DNA of 18,526 nucleotides from an uncultured Clostridium sp. (lineage in GTDB: Bacteria > Bacillota > Clostridia > Lachnospirales > Lachnospiraceae): the NCBI GenBank assembly GCA_900555045.1, contig USJW01000104.1:1-18526 (forward strand), read 5' to 3'. This document shows positions 14,606 to 18,526 of this stretch, piece by piece; the stretch's first letter is position 1; each line of letters opens with the position of its first letter. The notes beneath the pieces were generated by a model. It was given only the letters and a program-made list of their open reading frames with translations. It was not told the origin of the DNA and did not search any database. Position numbers and translations under genes: made by a program.

Positions 14606-14709
14606 AAGAGGGCCCGTCCGGCGCCTTTTGGACGGCTGCCGGGGAGAGGAAGCAAAAAAACACGCGAAAATTTCTTGCAAAATTCCTAAATTCGTGGTCC
14701 TGTAAGGTG

Positions 14710-14748
14710 GGGGACCGGCGGGGGAAATCCGTCGGTCCCCATATTTTT
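14710..14748 (+). terminator. Intrinsic terminator of the PH-like gene
   Basis: GGGGACCG (14710-14717) pairs with CGGTCCCC (14733-14740). A G-U pair and three further G-C pairs extend it to a 12-bp stem with a 7-nt loop, and ATATTTTT follows. It lies 105 bp after the stop codon. The stretch between holds a weaker hairpin (CCGTCC / GGACGG near 14620-14637) and no gene. From here to the promoter at 14859 nothing else was recognised. Confidence 0.85.
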
Positions 14749-14858
14749 GGGAACCGTGGGATGAAACTGCACGAAAACACGGCAGATATTCATGCCTGTT
14801 CCGTCAAAATACACAACAAAAATCGACTTTTTTGGACAAACCGGGCATGAAACGAAAT

Positions 14859-14887
14859 TTGACAACTGAGCGTAATCATGCTATAAG
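14859..14887 (+). promoter_or_regulatory. Strong promoter of the HPr-like gene
   Basis: Perfect TTGACA (14859-14864), a 17-bp spacer and TATAAG (14882-14887) preceded by TGC (extended -10). This is the strongest sigma-A promoter in the window. It gives a leader of about 70 nt. Confidence 0.9.
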
Positions 14888-14920
14888 TATTTCAACGGCC
14901 AACGAACAATCGTCGACTGC

Positions 14921-14943
14921 GACTGCACCACACCGGTGCGGTC
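14921..14943 (+). promoter_or_regulatory. Leader hairpin just upstream of the HPr-like start
   Basis: GACTGCACC (14921-14929) pairs with GGTGCGGTC (14935-14943) through nine base pairs, one of them a G-U, around loop ACACC. It ends about eight bases before the ribosome site AAAAAAGGAG. It may stabilise the mRNA or affect ribosome access; it has no U-run and is not a terminator. Confidence 0.5.
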
Positions 14944-14965
14944 CCACAAAAAAGGAGTTTTGAGA

Positions 14966-15211
14966 ATGAAACAGAAAAGAATCATGTTACCGTCAATGGC
15001 TGAGGCAAAACGATTTGTCGATGAGGCCACCAAGTGTGACTTTGATATTGATGTTTTCTATAATCGGATTATTATTGATGCAAAGTCCATTCTTGGAGTG
15101 CTGAGCCTGGATTTAACCCGCATTCTGACCGTGCAGTACAACGGGGACAATGCAGAGTTTGAGGCGTACTTGGAGACGCTGGATCCGCAGAACGCGACAG
15201 CCGTGGCATAG
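14966..15211 (+). CDS. HPr/Crh-like protein lacking the active-site histidine
   Basis: An 81-residue HPr-fold protein. In normal HPr, His15 carries phosphate from enzyme I to the EIIA proteins, and Ser46 is phosphorylated by HPr kinase for carbon catabolite control. Here the second half matches the Ser46 region (DAKSILGVLSLDL), but the N-terminal segment has no His15 equivalent; the whole protein contains no histidine. It therefore cannot carry PTS phosphate but could act as a Crh-like regulatory partner of CcpA if the serine is phosphorylated. That role is inference. The start ATG 14966 follows AAAAAAGGAG at a normal distance. A strong promoter, leader hairpin and own terminator suggest an independent, well-expressed gene. 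Confidence 0.85.
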   Translation: MKQKRIMLPSMAEAKRFVDEATKCDFDIDVFYNRIIIDAKSILGVLSLDLTRILTVQYNGDNAEFEAYLETLDPQNATAVA

Positions 15212-15245
15212 GGACAACTAAAGAGAGACGCTTGATCATGCAAGG

Positions 15246-15287
15246 CGGGGTGGATTGTGAACGTGTGTTTGCAATCCGCCCCGTTTT
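15246..15287 (+). terminator. Intrinsic terminator of the HPr-like gene
   Basis: A 12-bp stem (15246-15257 with 15272-15283, one U-G pair) with a 14-nt loop, followed by TTTT. It lies 35 bp after the stop codon and just before the helicase gene. Confidence 0.8.
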
Positions 15288-15297
15288 GTGTTATCAT
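15268..15297 (+). promoter_or_regulatory. Possible promoter of the nuclease-helicase gene
   Basis: TTTGCA (15268-15273), an 18-bp spacer and TATCAT (about 15292-15297), overlapping the preceding terminator. The predicted start of transcription (about 15303) fits the GTG at 15340 better than the ATG at 15313. Confidence 0.35.
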
Positions 15298-15339
15298 GAT
15301 AGGACAGCAAAAATGCGAAAACGCAGTGGGAGGTTGGCC

Positions 15340-17769
15340 GTGGAGGAGAGATCCCTGTCCGTCATTCGAATATCGGTGCGCAATCTGGTGGAGTTTGTCC
15401 TAAGGAGCGGCGACCTGGACAACCGCAGGACCGCGGGGGCCAAGAAGGAGGCCATGCAGGCGGGAGGGCGGCTCCACCGCAAGATCCAGAAGCGGATGGG
15501 CAGCGAGTACCGGGCCGAGGTGAGCTTAAAGCATACGGTGGACGAGGAGGAGTTTAAGCTCCTGGTGGAGGGCCGGGCCGACGGCGTCATCGAGGAGGCG
15601 TCCGGCTGCACCATCGACGAGATCAAGTGCATCTATATGGATTTAAAGTACCTGGAGGACGCGGACCCGGTCCACTTGGCCCAGGCCAAGTGCTATGCCT
15701 ACTTCCTGGCCTGCGACCGGGAGCTTGCGGCCGCGGGGGTGCAGATCACCTACTGCAACATTGAGACCGAGGAGATTAAGCGCTTCCGGTTTGACTTCTC
15801 CTTCGAGGAGCTGGAGCAGTGGTTTCTCGGCCTGGTCCACGAGTACGTCAAGTGGGCCAGGTTTCAGTACCGGCACAACCTGCGGCGCCAGGAATCCCTA
15901 AAGGAGCTGGAATTCCCCTACGCTTACCGGGACGGGCAAAAAGGGCTGGCCGCGGCCGTGTACCGCAGCATCGCCCAGGGGAGAAATCTCTTTATCCAGG
16001 CGCCCACCGGCGTCGGAAAGACCCTCTCCACCATCTTTCCCAGCTTAAAGGCCATGGGGGAGGGGAAGGGCGACAAGCTGTTCTACCTGACCGCCAAGAG
16101 CATCACCCGAAGCGTGGCGGAGGAGGCGTTCTCGGTGCTCAGGTCTCTGCGGCAGCTCTACTTTACCACCGTGACCATCACCGCCAAGGAGAAGCTCTGT
16201 ATCTTAGAGAAGCCGGACTGCAACCCCGAAACCTGCCCTGCGGCGAAGGGACACTACGACCGGGTGAACGATGCGGTGTACGACATTCTCCACGAGGAGA
16301 TGGGGATCACACGGGAGAAGGTGCTGGACTATGCGGCCCGCTACAATGTGTGCCCCTTCGAGTTCTGTCTGGACATTACCAACTGGGCCGACGGGATCAT
16401 CTGCGACTACAATTACGTGTTCGACCCGAATGTGCGCCTGAAGCGGTACTTCGCCGAGGGCAGCACGCCGGGGGAGTACCTGTTTTTGGTGGACGAGGCC
16501 CACAACCTGGTGACCCGCGGCCGCGAGATGTTCAGTGCCGGCCTGGTGAAGGAGGATCTGCTGCTGGTAAAGCGGATCCTAAAGTCCAGGGAGGGGGCGG
16601 AGCGGACGATCCGCCAGCTGGACCGGTGCAACAAGGAGATGCTGAGCCTAAAGCGGGCCTTCGCCGAGGAGGACGGCGGGGACGAGGGGGTGCGCCAGCG
16701 CTCGGTGCTGGGCAGGGATTACCAGCTCTTAAAGGACGTGAACCTTCTGTACCTGGAGCTCTCCGGCATGTTCGGGGAGCTGGAGGCCTTCATGAACGAG
16801 CACATAGAGTTCGAGGACCGGGATCTGGTGCTGGACTTCTATTTTAAGGTCCGCGACTTCCTGTACGTGCACGACCGTTTGGACGACAACTACCGGATCT
16901 ACTCCAGGCTGCTGGAGGACGGCAGCTTTCTCGTAAAGCTCATGTGCATCAACCCCTCCACTAATTTGCGGGAGTGCCTGGATTCGGGGCTATCCACCCT
17001 GTTTTTCTCCGCCACGCTGCTGCCGATCCAGTACTACAAGGAGCTTCTCAGCGGGGACCAGTCGGAGTACGCGGTTTACGCCAACTCCCCGTTTCCCCAG
17101 GAAAACCGCCTGATCGTCGCAGCCACGGACGTCAGCAGCATCTACCGGCGCAGAAACCGGAGGGAGTACGAGCGGGTGGCCGGGTACATCGTGGACATCG
17201 TAGGTGCCAAAAAGGGGAACTATATGGTGTTCTGCCCGTCCTACCAGTATCTGAACGCGGTGGCGGAGGTCTTTTCGCAGATGGAGGAGAAAGGGGAGCT
17301 GCCCTTTCAGTGGATCTCCCAGTCCAGCCACATGCGGGAGGAGGAGCGGGAGGAGTTTTTGGCGCGCTTTGCCGGGGAGCGGGACACCTCGCTCACAGCG
17401 CTCTGCGTGATGGGGGGAATCTTTTCCGAGGGGATTGATCTGAAGGAGGAACAGCTGATCGGGGCCATCGTGATCGGCACCGGGCTGCCTCAGGTGAATG
17501 TGGAGCAGGAGATCCTGCGGGAATATTTCGACGAGCACGGAGGGCAGGGATTTTCCTACGCCTACCAGTACCCGGGGATGAACAAGGTGATGCAGGCCGC
17601 GGGCCGGGTGATCCGGACGGACACGGACCGCGGCGTGATTGCGCTGTTGGACGACCGGTTTTTAAAGCCGGACTACCAGGCGCTCTTTCCAAGGGAGTGG
17701 GAGACCTTCGCGGTGGTGAACCGCCGCAATGTGCGCCAGGCCCTGGAGGACTTCTGGAGCCGCTTTTGA
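15340..17769 (+). CDS. XPD/DinG-like superfamily 2 helicase with N-terminal PD-(D/E)XK nuclease domain
   Basis: A protein of 809 residues. The N-terminal part (about 40-180) resembles Cas4/RecB-type nucleases: D81 in GRADG, then E94-x-K96 in IDEIKC, and Q115/Y119 in AQAKCYAY. Next is an XPD/DinG helicase: Walker A APTGVGKT (221-228), cysteines 287, 294, 299 and 338 (with 343 nearby) where this family holds a 4Fe-4S cluster, DEAH (385-388), and late motifs SEGIDL and QAAGRVIRT. It should unwind DNA 5'-3' using ATP and may also cut it, a role in repair or recombination. GTG 15340 has GGGAGG six bases upstream; ATG 15313 (adding nine residues, weaker AGGA) is an alternative. It ends 4 bp from the convergent LysR gene. 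Confidence 0.9.
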   Translation: MEERSLSVIRISVRNLVEFVLRSGDLDNRRTAGAKKEAMQAGGRLHRKIQKRMGSEYRAEVSLKHTVDEEEFKLLVEGRADGVIEEASGCTIDEIKCIYMDLKYLEDADPVHLAQAKCYAYFLACDRELAAAGVQITYCNIETEEIKRFRFDFSFEELEQWFLGLVHEYVKWARFQYRHNLRRQESLKELEFPYAYRDGQKGLAAAVYRSIAQGRNLFIQAPTGVGKTLSTIFPSLKAMGEGKGDKLFYLTAKSITRSVAEEAFSVLRSLRQLYFTTVTITAKEKLCILEKPDCNPETCPAAKGHYDRVNDAVYDILHEEMGITREKVLDYAARYNVCPFEFCLDITNWADGIICDYNYVFDPNVRLKRYFAEGSTPGEYLFLVDEAHNLVTRGREMFSAGLVKEDLLLVKRILKSREGAERTIRQLDRCNKEMLSLKRAFAEEDGGDEGVRQRSVLGRDYQLLKDVNLLYLELSGMFGELEAFMNEHIEFEDRDLVLDFYFKVRDFLYVHDRLDDNYRIYSRLLEDGSFLVKLMCINPSTNLRECLDSGLSTLFFSATLLPIQYYKELLSGDQSEYAVYANSPFPQENRLIVAATDVSSIYRRRNRREYERVAGYIVDIVGAKKGNYMVFCPSYQYLNAVAEVFSQMEEKGELPFQWISQSSHMREEEREEFLARFAGERDTSLTALCVMGGIFSEGIDLKEEQLIGAIVIGTGLPQVNVEQEILREYFDEHGGQGFSYAYQYPGMNKVMQAAGRVIRTDTDRGVIALLDDRFLKPDYQALFPREWETFAVVNRRNVRQALEDFWSRF

Positions 17770-17773
17770 GGGA

Positions 17774-18452
17774 CTAGAGCAGCTCCATAAACTGGCGGGC
17801 GGCCTGGGACACGGGCAGGCTCTCGTTGTAGGCCACCACCATCTGCCGCGTGGGCAGGCTCTCGGTCAGCTTAAGGATAAACAGGTTCGGGTCGTCCTTG
17901 GGGATACAGAAATCCGGCACAAAGGCGATTCCAAGGCCGATGCGGGCCAGATCGATCAGCAGATCGTTGCTGGAGAGCTCGATCTCGGGCACCAGATCCA
18001 GCTGGCTCTTCTGGAATATCTGGTGGAGGAACTCGCTGGTGGTGCTCTTGCGGTCCAGCATCATGATGGGGTACCCCAGCAGCTCGTCCAGGGAGACCGG
18101 CCTTCCCGCTAACGGGAACGAGGCGCGGTTGGCCACGAACACGTCGGTGAACTCGTTGATGACCCGGATGTTTAAGTTCCCGGTCAGCGCGGAGTTGGGG
18201 TAGTTGGTGACGATGAAGTCCGCCTGCCCGTTCTCCAGAAAATGGGCGCACTCGATGGAGGTCTGGTTGGTCACCTTGATGTGGATGTTGGGGTATTCCT
18301 TGTGGAACCGGTTTAAGTAGGGCACCAGGTAGTAGCGGCAGATGGTGTCGCTGGCCCCGATGCGCAGCTGGCCGCCGTTTAGGGTGTGGGCCTCTAAGAG
18401 CTGGTTTTCGCCCTTGCGGATCAGGTTCATAGCCGGCTCCACGTGCTTTAGG
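17774..18452 (-). CDS. LysR-family regulator, 5' end missing at contig end
   Basis: About 226 residues of a LysR-type transcriptional regulator: the end of the linker helix (LKHVEPAMNLIRKGENQLLEA), then the full co-inducer-binding domain (GGQLRIGASDTICRYYLVP, PNIHIKVTNQ, GQADFIVTN, GLGIAFVPDF). The N-terminal helix-turn-helix, roughly the first 60-70 residues, is missing because genomic sequence stops at 18452. The GTG at 18442 is not a real start: the upstream codons continue the linker helix. Any reading beyond 18452 is adapter. The gene is convergent with the helicase, with only 4 bp between stop codons. Its targets and ligand are unknown; targets usually lie divergently upstream, outside the window. 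Confidence 0.9.
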
Positions 18453-18526
18453 AGATCGGAAGAGCGTCGTGTAGGGAAAGAGTGTAGATCTCGGTGGTCG
18501 CCGTATCATTAAAAAAAAAAAAAAAA
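18453..18526. other. Illumina TruSeq universal adapter and poly-A (sequencing artefact)
   Basis: Bases 18453-18510 are identical over all 58 bases to the reverse complement of the TruSeq universal (P5) adapter, starting AGATCGGAAGAGC and ending CCGTATCATT. They are followed by 16 A, the typical read-through past the end of a fragment. This is not genomic DNA and should be trimmed. It explains a spurious minus-strand reading frame that begins MIRRPPRSTLFPYTTLFRS, a known adapter-derived peptide. Confidence 0.98.

Noticed and set aside
15819..16847. 342-codon plus-strand frame inside the helicase gene
   Set aside because: Shifted frame of the helicase; Arg/Gly/Pro-rich translation without family features.
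17871..18509. Minus-strand open frame of 212 codons starting at 18509
   Set aside because: Its first 19 residues are translated from the Illumina adapter and the rest is a shifted frame of the LysR gene.

Overview
The window looks like one contig of a GC-rich, spore-forming Firmicute, most likely Lachnospiraceae (Clostridium cluster XIVa-like). This rests on the gene content (a mannose-family PTS with a LevR-type regulator, a DUF4317 protein, a histidine-less HPr-like protein, a SleL/YaaH-like LysM-GH18 enzyme, an XPD/DinG-like helicase with a Cas4/RecB-like nuclease domain), strong AGGAG-type ribosome sites and sigma-A promoters. No taxonomic search could be run. No rRNA, tRNA, CRISPR array or transposase was recognised.

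Layout: (1) 1-1008: a Cof-type HAD phosphatase on the minus strand, with a hairpin and a tandem palindrome at the left edge. (2) 1120-7735: a plus-strand sugar locus with a LevR-like regulator interrupted by an in-frame TAG, PTS EIIB, EIIC and EIID, a cytosolic ceramidase-like hydrolase and EIIA, closed by a strong bidirectional terminator. (3) 7780-8391: a minus-strand hexapeptide O-acetyltransferase, divergent from a DUF4317 protein and a small coiled-coil protein (8504-9992). (4) 10101-12303: a MerR regulator followed by a 2,4-diaminopentanoate-dehydrogenase-like oxidoreductase, whose promoter has the 19-bp spacer and dyad typical of MerR targets. (5) 12326-14748: a small protein of two NUMOD1/IENR1-like repeats, a LysM-GH18 spore-cortex-type hydrolase and a PH-like protein. 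(6) 14859-17769: an HPr/Crh-like protein with no histidine, then the nuclease-helicase fusion. (7) 17774-18452: a LysR regulator cut off at the contig end. The last 74 bases (18453-18526) are not biological: they are a complete Illumina TruSeq universal adapter plus poly-A.

How the genes fit together: the sugar locus would import and phosphorylate a substrate through EIIA/B/C/D, and the ceramidase-like protein, lying between EIID and EIIA and lacking a signal peptide, is a candidate for cleaving an amide or ester in the imported compound. The regulator keeps its AAA+ ATPase motifs and EIIA-like and PRD2 histidines, but it lacks the GAFTGA loop that contacts sigma-54, and its DNA-binding domain is separated by the amber codon. 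Its control logic is therefore either altered or broken. The MerR-oxidoreductase pair is a second self-contained regulatory unit. The remaining genes appear to be independent short transcription units with their own promoters and terminators.
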